From Emydura subglobosa (Eukaryota > Chordata > Testudines > Chelidae): a stretch of DNA of 64,000 nt. A program made the position numbers and the translations under genes. Under the pieces are notes generated by a model, which was given only the letters and a program-made list of their open reading frames with translations, was not told the DNA's origin and did no database searches. The stretch covers positions 895,358 through 959,357 of the forward strand of contig ML679963.1 in assembly GCA_007922225.1 (NCBI GenBank), given 5' to 3'. Of this stretch, positions 13,801 through 25,800 are shown in pieces; the stretch's first letter is position 1, and the number at the start of each line of letters is the position of its first letter.

Positions 13801-16800
13801 GAACTTCAGGCTTCGCCTTTCATTCTTCTTCATCCACTGGGAACTGTGCAGGTAGTACAGAGTCGCACTAGCACAAGCACTAGGACTGAGAAGACAAGTT
13901 CCTGTTAGCCTGACGACAGACTGCTGAGGGAACCGTCAGAAATGATGTGTTTCCCTAGTGGAGCTCTCATTCATGTGCCTCTGCAATGGGGCAGGTATAG
14001 GATTTGAATAACACGCCATTTTGACTTTTGTCTGTCACTTATTTCTAAATATGTGTAGAGGAAAAGAGCTACAGGAAACAGTGCAGATGAGAACAGCAGC
14101 TCCCTTCACACACAACTACTTCAACAGGCAAGGGGGTACTTCTCTGTGGTACAGTCGTATGTGCAATGATGGTGTCATTTCAACAGGCTCTTGGCTAATA
14201 CGGTGACAAGCTCCCAGAAACATAAAACACTCCCAGAGAGAGAAGAGGGCAATCCCCAGTCTGAGTGTGGACAGGATGGGTGGGACTGAGAAACAGGCAA
14301 GAGGGACAGCGGTGTGTAGCTGAGTCCAGGTGGCAGGTGAGAGTGAAGCAGTGATCTGGGGCACAGGAGTATTGCCAAACTCTTCAACTAGGCTCAAAGA
14401 GGATTTTCTTCTACGGCTTTATGAACTGCCATCACCAGACACAGAACCTAGGACTCCGAACAGACTTTAGACTGAAACTGAACAGATTAGGAAACCAGCC
14501 ACTGCCCTGCAGCCCCAGTCACCCAAATGACCCAGCGCCCAAGCACATGGAGATAAACAGCAAATGGAACCCATGGAAAACGGATGTGAAACACAGAGGA
14601 GCTGACTGGGAAAGTGACCTTGCTCTCTGCTGAGGGCATCTGCCCTGCGATGAAAGCAGCATGCAGCCCCGGCAACCTACAGGACTCTTCACTGCTCCTG
14701 GACAAACAGCCCGAGCCACAGGAAGTGCCTCCTCCCACCTTCGATTACTGTTATGGTTGCAGGGATGCATCTGGTGTCTAGACACCATGGTGATGGGTGG
14801 ATTAGACAAGCATAGACAGAAATAAAAGTGGGTAAAAGAGAATAATTCAGAAAGGAAGCACTGGTGAAGGAGGGAAGATCAAAACAGTCAAAGATGTCCT
14901 GACACAAACAGAAACAACTTGTACCCAGCCAGGAAGAGAGCTGCAGAGAGACAAGCGAGCTCTGGCAAGCTCCAGTAGCCAAGGCAGGCCTGCCTGCAGT
15001 GGAGTTCAGACACGGTCTCAGGATGGGGTACAGGGACAAACCATCTGACCTCAACTGCCTTGCAAGGACAAAGGGGTGATGATGCATTTTCGTAAAGCAC
15101 CATTTCCAGCTTCAGATCAGCATTTTCCCTCATGACCTTACAACGAGCCGATTTTCCAATCAAGCATAGTACAGAGAGACTCGGGAAAGGTCAGGAGGGT
15201 AGAAGGGCCCAGAGCCCATCTCCAGTCAGTTGTAGGTGACTGTGTGAGGCACTACAAAGAGAGGTATCACCTGCAGATCTGACATTCAGCGCAGTTCATG
15301 CTCTGACAGCTACCCTTCCCCTCGCACCCAGCTCTCACGCACCCTTCTCACTGCCTCACCACCAGCACTCACACCCACCACAGTCATTTAGAGACTTAAG
15401 AGCAAAATCAAGGACATTCTGTGCAACGAGCTATGCTAATGCAGCGTTAAAGCTGAGACATTCATCCCCAAGAATGAGGACCCTCCGTAGGTATTTCCAA
15501 TGTGCCCGTTACCTTAGTATCTTTCTTGGCACTGAGTACAAAGGTAAGAATCCCACTCCATTTAGACTGTAAGAAGGCATCAGTTCTCCCGATTCCTTTA
15601 ATCAGCTGCTGCTGCTGTTTTATTGCCTGTCTGCAGAAAGGAGGCTGAATTGTTCTTCAGTTGCTGCTGCTGAGGAGGAAGGCTTGTGCGAAGAGCTAGG
15701 CTTGCACAGAGCTCTGAACTCCCTCTGCAACTGTAACTTTGCCCCATTGCACGTATGTGCTCCTACAAAAAGGTCTCTCATTACAAGGGCCACAACACTG
15801 GGCAAGGGACACATTAGTCAAGAAATAACTCAAATATTGTGCCAGGGACAGAAAAGCCTTGTGGTTAGAGCACGGACTGGGAACCAGGATTCTGGTCTTA
15901 ACTTTAACATTTCACAGCTGTATGATACTGTCCTACCTTACAAAGGGTCTAAGAGCTCAATTCATTATTGGTTGTAAAGTAGTCAGGCCTCTGAGAGAGG
16001 GACAAAGAATTATTATTACAATGCCTCTCTGCTGTAACCTTAGCTGCGTCTATGCAGCATGTTGCATTTCTGCATACATGTTGCATGATAATGTGAGGAG
16101 CAGTCTCCTGCAATGCATAACCAGAAGGCAAGGCCACTGTGGGAACCGGAACTCCACACTTCCTGACTGGGGTGATTAAAATCTCCAGCTCAGAGTCACA
16201 TTAACACTTTCTCAGGGATGGAGAGAGCGTGGCCTGCGCGCTCCATTGACATGCCGTGTGATCACCAAGCTGTACCTGAGTATCTCGTTTTAAATCAATC
16301 GACACACGCAAGGCAAGTGCAGTCAAGAAGCAGGGACCCAGCCCTGGGGCTCACTGTGCACTACCTCGCTGTAAAAACCTAAAATCAATGGGACTGTTCA
16401 TGGGGTCAGCCACTTCCTTGCTTCCCTGCGTAGGACTAGGCACATGGCAACCCAGCCATCAGTGGGCCAGTGCACCAGCTCGCCATGGGCTACAGTGTCA
16501 ATGCACCTTTCCATGCTACACATTTCCAAGAGACTTCTGTGCAGCTGGAGAATGAAAGACACAGAGACCTAAACACCAGACGGCTGCACGCCCAGAAAAA
16601 GCCACTCAAACGAAAAGGCAGTATTATAACCCACGCACGGATTTTGCCTTCTGTAATATAAGAACATAGGAATGGCCACACTGAGTCAGACCAATGGTCC
16701 GTCCAGCCCAGAGTCCTGTCTGCCAACAGCAGCCAAAGCCTGAAGCAAGAGGCTGCCCTCAGGATGCAGGCCTCCATGCCAACAGAGAAAGGGGCCAAAT

Positions 16801-19800
16801 CCAGGATGCCTGGGACTCAGAAGGAAGAGGTGTTGCATTCGCTGAGCTCTGCTGCCCACCGGAAGACGTCATGTGGTAAATAGTGGGAGAAGAAACCACA
16901 CCAAACTTCCAACCAGCTATTTATACAGAGCTATAGGCAAATTACAGGACTGCACGTCACCCTTCTTAGCGATAATGATCATCAGCATAGCAATGTGTCT
17001 TTCTCCAGCTCCTTTCATCTCATGGGCTCAGCCGAAGTGCTCTACTAACCCTACAACGGAGCCATTATCCACACTCTACAGAAAGGGAAAGGAAGGCACA
17101 GAGAAGGAAAGTGGCTGGCCCAAGGCCACACAGGGAGGAAGTGCAGAGCTGAGCAGAGTCCCCTGCTCACTAACAACATGCAGAACACACGTCAGCGCTA
17201 GTATGCATGTCCTGGGGCGAAGGCCTCTGTCCACAGAGCAAACATTCAGTATGTGGCCTCTCTGCCAAGCATGCCAACAAGGGTCCAAAAGTGGTGGCTT
17301 TATGATGCAGACAGCAGCATACCAGGGAACAGACTCAGGATAACCATTTTTAGTCACCATTGCCTTGGGCTGATTTGAAGTAACAATTTAGACAAGAAAG
17401 GCTCAGGCATCGGAATCTCTTCCCCAGTTCCCTGGGCCATGTAGAATATGCTTATATAATATAATACAATAGCTATTTTACAGGACTACATTCAATTCTG
17501 GAGTCAGGAGACTTTGCTTTTCTAAACTCCCTATAAAACTGCCCTGGCCCTATCCCATTCTTGTCCAAAAATGAAATGCAGCTTCCGTGCAGACTGGGAG
17601 CTGGTGAAGCAGCTGCCTTGTGCATGCAGGGCCAAGCACCCCAGAGTCAGCAGAGAGGACAGAGAGCGCTGCTTAGCTCTGACCTGGCCAAGTGCTAAAG
17701 CTGGTGGGGAAGGCAACACGGAGGCAATGAAACAGTTTAGATTCGTCTATAAAAGAGCATCCAAAATACTGGCACATGTTCCCCCAGGACAGCCATTGCC
17801 CCCCGCACCTCCAGTTAATTTGGGCTCATGCTTCATGTGATCAAGGGCTGAGGTTCTCTTAAGATCAGCATTGTCTCACTCACTCGCTGTACGTGGCACA
17901 ACCTCAATAGGCGGAGAAACAGCGCCACACAGTGGCAAGACAGAGCATTCCTCAACCGCTGTGCTAGCAGAAAGAGCAGGAGCACAGGGAAAAGATGAAT
18001 GAGGAGAGGGTGACAGAGAGGACAGGGGAACGAATGGAGGAGAACGTCATGCACTGCTCCAGGTGTAATATGTTCTTGCCGTCTCAGCTCTCCTCGCTTT
18101 CACTTCCGTAACTCTGGCAGCAACAACGAGCACAGGCCTGCATTAGCGCAGTGGGATGGGAAAAGCCATTCCCAGGCCTTGTGTCTCAAGCACATGGATC
18201 AGACCCAGTCTAATAAGAAAAACAGGCCCCCAATCTGTGCTGACATTGCCAGCGAACTGCATTTCAGAAGGGACATAGCAACTCCTTAAGCACAACGAGA
18301 CTTCAGGATGCCTAGTGCAGATGAAGACAGCAAACCAGTTCTAGCAATTAAACAATCTTTGTGGAGCTCTTGGCCCCGGACTGTGTGAAGAAAGTGTCTC
18401 CCACCCCTAGTCAGGGCTCCCCCCAGCAACCACTTCAGGAGAGGCAGCTCAGTGCTCCTAGGCCTGGTCTCCTGCATGCAAGATATGCCAAGCAAACGTT
18501 GGCATTGCTAGAGGAAGGAAAAGCTCCAAGCAGGTGTCCTCCTAACACTTGCCTTCTTCAGCTGACACGTTCACGGGCCATACTGACAAAAGGCGTTCAT
18601 CCAGATTTGCCCTGGCTAGGGACACAGACTGGACCTGTGAGAGAAGCCGTCCCGTGCAGGAGGAAAGGAAAACGTCCAGCTTCCAGCAGTACAAACAACA
18701 TACGTGCTATGCCCACAATAGAAGTTAAGTCCCTGGCTTTCTTCCTCCTGAGAACGGCTCCAACCAGCTGGCTCTAGGGGAATGTCCCATTCCCAGGAAA
18801 AGTCACAAAGACTGGAGGATCACCAGCAATCCACAGCTCCTCAACAGCTGACCTCTCCCTTTCCCATCCGTTTGTGCCACCCTTCAGTGGAAGCTTTTTG
18901 ATGCCTCTTCCATCTGTCTCTTTCCAATTCCATGAACAGAACATGACTACACATTACCAAGGGACAGGTGACGATAACATGCCTTCAACACAAGCAGCAC
19001 GAGGTCACCAGCTCCCTAGACTAACCCAGGCACAGCTGGAAGAGAAGCCAAAACACTGGAATATTTACCAACAAGAAAGCAAAACGGATCCGATGTCATT
19101 CCATTGCATTCCAAACATGACACCAAAGCCAACTGCAGTGCTCCTCAGTACTCACGTCACTGGGGCTGAGGTTCCCAAGACTGCTGTCCTGCTCAGAATC
19201 CCTGCCGGAGTCATGGGGGTGGGAGGGATGAATCCAGATCTCCAGCCGCATGGCATCCTCTCCAACTTGTCGGGATGTGGACTTCTTGCCCTTCCCCCAT
19301 CGGCTGGGGCTCAGTTCCAGCACCTGATGCAGCTTCTGTTCCATTTGCTCAGCCTGTGCAGACAAGACACAGATTCAGAAACTTCTGGGATCAAGGCTCA
19401 GGAAAAATAAGTCGTCATTTCGTTTACAGAGAAAAGAATCTGTCAAAGGCCAGCTGTTCCCCCAGCTTGCAAACCACAGCAGTTCGCTGCCTGCTCCGCT
19501 GTTTGGCTGCTGGTGCTGAGCTGGTGAAAGATGCTAGACCGAGTGCCTTGGAGTCTGAAAGGGTTAATCTAGCCATGAAACACCTGCACCATCTGAGCAG
19601 TGCCTGGTAAGCTCCCCAGGGACTAACATGTCGCACCTCTGATCCGGAGCATCCACCTCTAGCGACAGGAAGGGTGCTCTGTCTCCATGGCCCATCTCAA
19701 CACTTGACCTATTGGATAAGCCCACCGATTAGCGCGCCAGAGTGCGGTGGTGACTTTCATGAGGTGGGTCCCTGGCCCACTAGGAACTGAAGCAACTTTC

Positions 19801-22800
19801 AGTCACTGCTTAGCTAAGATGCACTTTAACCAGTCACCCAGAGGTGGAAAAGCTGCAGAGCGTATCTGTGAGCGCTTGAGCCACTCCCCACTCTTTGAAA
19901 AGAAACAGGAAAGGAGCTGAGTCTCCTTCCCACCCTCTAACATGAATGTCTCAGAACTATGCAAGAGCCAAATCCAGGTCCAAGAGCCATGTGCCAACCC
20001 CACACCAACCACTGTATCCGTATGTCCCAGAGCAAGGACAATACACCCCTAGCACTCGCAGCGTCAGCCAGGCGCACCAGGAAGCAGCACCAAGGAGGCA
20101 GCCCAGCACCAGGACTCACCTTGCGCTTTGTCTCTTCGAACAGGCTCATGAGGCTCTCCTTGGCTGTGAGGATGGGGTTGCTGGCGGCCAGGCTGCGCAT
20201 GTAATAGTAGACAGCATCCAGCTTCCTCCTCTGCAGAAGGACAACCAGACATACCCACATCACTCTGGAGCATGCAGCATGAGCCCAACCCCAGTGCCTC
20301 CTGGCACACCCACAAGTGCAGATTGTAATTCGGATCTAAAGAAAGAGCAGGCACATCCCAGACACCATCGGGCCTTGAACTCTCCCCAGGAGAACACATT
20401 TACCTGCAGCCACCAGCACCAAGTCCAAGCCCCTGTGCACCGTGGGCAGTGCAAGTAAAACGTCAGACCAAGGCCACAGCTCCAGCCAAGCTGGCACTGA
20501 AAGGGCCCGTTTAGTTGGTGACCCTATCGAGTATTGACTTAAAGTCCCACACTCACTCTGTCCCTCACGCTGCAAGTCTGTCTATCTATGGGATTTACGT
20601 GCCTGCCATTACCAGTGTATCTGAGCACCTCACAATCTGCAGTTGGTTCTCTCAACCTCCCTATGAGATAGGGAAATGCGATTATACCCATTTTACAAAG
20701 AGGGAATCAAGGCCCACAGAGACTAAGGGACCTGCCCAAGGTCACACAGAAAATCTGTGGCGGAGCTGGGAATTGAATCCAAGACTCCCAAATCCCAGGC
20801 TAAAGCCCTAACTACTGGACTATCCTTCCTGTCAGCATCTCCTTTACTGCAGCTGGGATCAGGGCTATTTGCGTGGGTCATTGCTAAAGGGTGCCCCAAA
20901 AGGCTTTGTACCCACCAAGACCCATGCAGGAGTTAGAGTTTCTCCTGGACACTGACTGCCACACAGACACCCACAGCACAGCAGAGAACTCAGGGATTCT
21001 GCACTCTGCTCCAGGAGGCAGGGGGGTCATCAGCGGTTGTCAGGGGAACACATCTCTGAACCTGCTCTGTGACAGAGGAATCAATTTCCAGCCAGTCTGT
21101 TTTAAAATGGCATCTTTCGGAGTCACCCATTTCAGCAGATGTTTGGTTGCTGATCCCTATGCTCTGGCCTGACACTTCCACTGTCCACCATTAAATGCTC
21201 CTTAAAATACACCCTTTCCAAAGGCCTCCTTTCACAGAAGGATTAACAAGACAGACAGTCAGGCCGGATTTCCTGTGCCCAGAGATGCCAGCGTTCTAGG
21301 GACACCTCAACAGGGGCAGATTACTGCCTGGACCAACAAGGCTCGTGCCATGGCCAATTTGCGTGCCCTGCATGAGTGCCGGGACTCTGGCCTGCCCCTG
21401 CTTCTCCTCCTCCTCCTCTCTCCCAGGGATCCACTGCCCTCCTCCTGCTCTTCCCTAAGGTCCTGCCCTCTGGCCAGGCCAGAAACCGAGCCCAGGGGTG
21501 AGCATATTCCCCCTCTCCTGGAGTTGGATGAGCTGATCACCCAGCCCTTTTCCCTCCCCCCACTCTGAGCTGGCCCAGCCAGACCCTCTCCTCCCCCTCG
21601 CAGGGAAAACACAAAGATCAGCTGTAGGCAGGGGGCACTGAAGATGCTGTGCCAGGGGTGCCCTGCATAAAATCTGCCCCAACCGCAGCCCTAAAGAACT
21701 GCACCCTAATGTCCCCAATGAGCATGCTGCCCTGTGTCTTTCTGTAGCCCACTGCTAGCAGGCTCAGTACAGGGCTGGTTAGGATGTGAGCTCACTAGGA
21801 CAGAGACTGTATCCTCAGGGGAGCAATCAGGCTGGGCAAAGAAGCCAGCCAGCCACCTTTACACAGTAAACCCTCTCAGCGGACAGAAACGTGGCACATA
21901 CGGCTAGAAAGGTTCCTTTGGTTAGAACCAAGCTCAGACTCACACAGAAGCTCTCAGAACACAGCATGTAACTGAGCTGTAACTACCCCGAGCCCAACAG
22001 CTGCAGACAGGCCAAGGACTAGAGTTTCTGCTGCCCACATCTATCTGGCTACATGGCCCTTTTACCTACAGTGCCCTCACTCCCTTCTCAGCACTGCCGA
22101 TCACTTGGTGACAAGCATGGTGCAGGTGCTCCCCCACACATGCCACCTCCCCAGGAGACTTAATGTGTCTGTGCCACACTGCTTCTGGTCCCACATGCAA
22201 CAAGAGGGTCTTACCGTGTAGATAGCCAGCAGAGCCAACTGATTGTATGGACGGCCATTCTTGGGGGCAATGTGCTGAGCCTTCAGATACCAGCTGAGGG
22301 GGGAGAGAGACACACACACAGCAGGTGATTGGCAAGACACTTCAGAGACCCAGACCACGGTTAATAACAAAGAGAATCCTTCCCTTTCATCCCTGGTACA
22401 GCCAAGAAGAGCAGGCCCTCTACACAAGTGGCAAGGGCCTGTGAGCGAATGCACAGCCAGCACATCGGGTACAGTCCCATTAGGCCCTTGCAGAGTTGTA
22501 GTCTCCAGACAGGGCACATGACGGAGTGGGACCAGAAGACTAGGTGTCATGTGACTGCCTGCTGGAGATCAGGACAAGGGATGCTCCTTGCCTATTCTGA
22601 AGATGAGAGGAAAGTCTCTCCAGCGGGACTCAGCAGGAGAGCTAGGAGGGAGCCAGGCAAGGCTACCCAGTGGAAGCTGGAAAGGACTCTGCTGGCTGGG
22701 ACCATGCATTCTGCATTGTTTTGTTCATTTTGAATTCTTTTGTGCTGGTAAAGCTACCCTGGAGGAAAGGGCCTTGGACTGAACAGTAGTTTGCCCTTTA

Positions 22801-25800
22801 TTTTACCTTCCTCAGCAGGTGTATCTGCTCACCAGTGTACACCACTCTGTCCACAGGGAGAGGGCTGGTCAGACAGGAGGTGAGCCTCTTGTTCCCCTCT
22901 CTCACCCCGCAGAGAAGAACTCCACCAGAACATGAGGCAGAAGTTACCATGAGTCAGAAAGCTGCAGTGGCTAACCTGGTTCCCCTGCTCTGCACATTCT
23001 CCCTTACAGACAAACCCGGCTAGGCTTTACGGCTCTATTCCCTTTGCCCACGTTAGCCTGGCTTCTCTCCAGCCTGTGCCCCTCACTGCCAATGCCACAT
23101 TATCTGCAGTGCATGCTGGGCTTTGCCTTGCCTACAGCCCTGATCACAACAGGGCATTTATCACAGGCAAAACTAGAGTGACAAGAGGCAACAGGTGCCA
23201 CCAAGTTGTGCTGCAGCCAGAACACATGGATAGATCTAGTGAGAAGCAGGCAGCCAGAGCTCAGCAGAAAACAAGACAGCCACACTGCCAGAGCCAACAT
23301 TCTGTACCACCATCACTTCAGAGACCAGCCCAGCATGGCTTCCACGGCAACACTTCCCTGGCTGGGGGACAGAATCCAGCAACTAAACGAGCTGGCTTCT
23401 TAGGGACGTAGATTAGCCTGTCCAATATCCCCTACATCTTTTCATCTTGTTGGACAGCAATAAAATGGGACGTATGGAGGTCTGCATTGGCCACAGGCAG
23501 AACTGGGTGTGAAATTAGGTGATGCCCTTGTAGCTAGGTACGGTAAGAGCTCTGCTTAGGGTTGAGGGAGGGTACAGTACCTGCGTGCTTTCCCATAGTT
23601 TGCTGTGTCGTTCGCTTGCTCCCTGTACCTGCAAATGTCCCCTTGGCAAATCATACACCTCTGAGCACTGATCAGCGCATACTTCACCTTGAAAAGAAAC
23701 ATTCAATAAACGCTATGGAAACTCTGCAGCCATTGCTCATCTGTAGGTGTGCAGCACACAAGGGCTCCACACACCACTGGGGAGATGGAGTTCTGGAGAA
23801 AGGTGCTGCAAGAAAGCACCTGGCACACGTTCAGCATGTGCAGTGACAGCACAAGCTCCCCTCCCTACTCCCATCTCCCCTCCCAAAAACGTACCCCAGG
23901 GGAGTTCTGGCTCATTCAGTCCTTGGGCTCTCTGCTGAGACTGCCGATCAGGGGTGAGCTGTGATGTGGGCACCTACCCACTAGGAAATGGAGCTGGGCT
24001 GAGAACACCACTCTGCTCCTCTGCCCAGGGGTGACATGCTACCAGGTCGCACAGAAGCGGCACGGCTATTCTGTCACTCCCATCATTGGCCTGGCCTCAA
24101 TGTTGATACAAAGAGGATGTTCAATAAATGAGGAATTGACTATGGGTCTTTCTAACACCCACTCCCTCTCTCAGCCCTGGTCTGAGTGCTGGGGCAAGGC
24201 AAAATTCTTCTCCGTTGCAAAGAAACATGAGACCAATAAACTCATTGGAGTTGTTTAACTGTGGGTGATCAGAACAACCAAGCAAATATTCCTGAGAATA
24301 AGCTGTCATCTGTATGAACTGCCACCCATCTCTTGATGATGCTATGATAGATATTTCATCAGGGCGGGCACAGAGCTCTTGTGAGACAAGGGCAACATGT
24401 CCTGGAAGGGAAGCCCATTTACCATTTTTCGCAAGGGCTTGCTGCGAATGGCCATCCCATCCATGTAATCCTCCAGTGTGAACTGGTATGACATCTGCAG
24501 CTTCTGAAGCAAATTGTCAAAGAAAACAGTGCCCTGAAACAAACAAGCAGACAAATGTCATGTCCCTCAGTGATCACGTGCACAAAACCAAGGTCTGCCA
24601 GTCACAGCTGTGGGAGGCCAGTTCCCCCACAGCCAGCACTGCTGGCTGGATGGCAGAAGGGAGCCCCATTCCCTGGGGGATTTGTTTCTTTTTAAAAAAA
24701 AAATTCCTTTCTTCTAGGATCTGTCATCCAGGGATCTAAAAGCATCTTCCTAACAATGACATCTTTGGGAGGCAGAGCAGTATTATCCCACTGTGCAGAT
24801 GAGGAAACGAAGGCCTTGTCTCCACCCGAAAGTTGCAGTGGTTTAATTAAAGGTGTGATTTAAACCAATTAAATTAAATCAGTACAAAAGCCTGTGTGGA
24901 TGCTCTTATTTCATTTTAAACTAGGCTTATTTTGGTTTAGCATAAACTAATTCCTAACTGATTTAAAGCAAAACCAAATAAGCGTGGTCTAAACCATAAT
25001 AAACAAGACAGTCCACACAGTTGTTGCATCAGTTTAACGAAATCAATTTAAAATCACACCTTTAGGGTACAACTACACTACACACTACAGCGGGCAGGGT
25101 GCCTATAACGCCACGCCACCCTGGAAAACAGGCTGAGTCCACACTGCCGCGTGTAGCTATATTGTGTCAGCGAAACGCTCCGGAAGAAGGGAGCAGAGGG
25201 GAAAGATTTCAGCAACTCACACCTGCCAAAGCCTTTCCCTGCTGCTGGAGACTTGTCCTACTGCAGGGACAGGCTCCAGCAGCAGAGAGCCACTGAGCCT
25301 TTCCTCGACAGGGAAAGACGTCATGAGGGAGAGCTGGCAGAGCCTTTCCCTACGGCCAGGAAAAGGCTCCTGCAGCTCTGTGCAGCACAGACTAACTTCA
25401 GGAGTGGGGAGCTGCTGCCTACCCCCTGCCAGAGCCCTTGCCCACTAACAGCGTCTTTTCCTGCAGTGGGGAAAGGCCCTAGCAGGCGGGAGGCAGCAGG
25501 ACATTACACGGCTAAAAGAGCAGTGTAGGCAGGGAGGCGTGGCTTGGGCAAATAGAGGGATGCAGGGTATGTATCTGAGTACAAACCCAGACTCTTCAGG
25601 CATGTGTTTACTCCTCTAAACCAGCCCCAGCGGCTGCACTGCTACTTATACCAGTGCTAGTAAGGCAATACGCATGTGTATACTACGCCCTGCTGAAAGA
25701 AGCATGCAGTACAGACATACCCTTAGTTAAATTGGCGCACGGGTCTCGTGTAGACAAGCCCAAAAGCAAAGAAGCAGGGTAGATAAAAATCAATGATTTT

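Larger units (their letters stand above)
1906..19155 (-). other. SMG6: SMG6 intron 8 (17.2 kb)
   Basis: This long intron lies between the SLGNLSPSD exon and the LNKRF exon. Repeats recognised inside it are listed separately: MIR-like pieces near 3.7, 15.9 and 17.1 kb, CR1 pieces near 6.0-6.6, 9.9 and 16.7 kb, unclassified repeats at 6.6-7.3 and 7.8 kb, and a possible DNA element near 10.9 kb. The stretches 1906-3660, 4100-6030, 8000-9860, 11000-15840 and 17170-19155 show no feature I can support; their short open frames look like chance. Confidence 0.7.
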
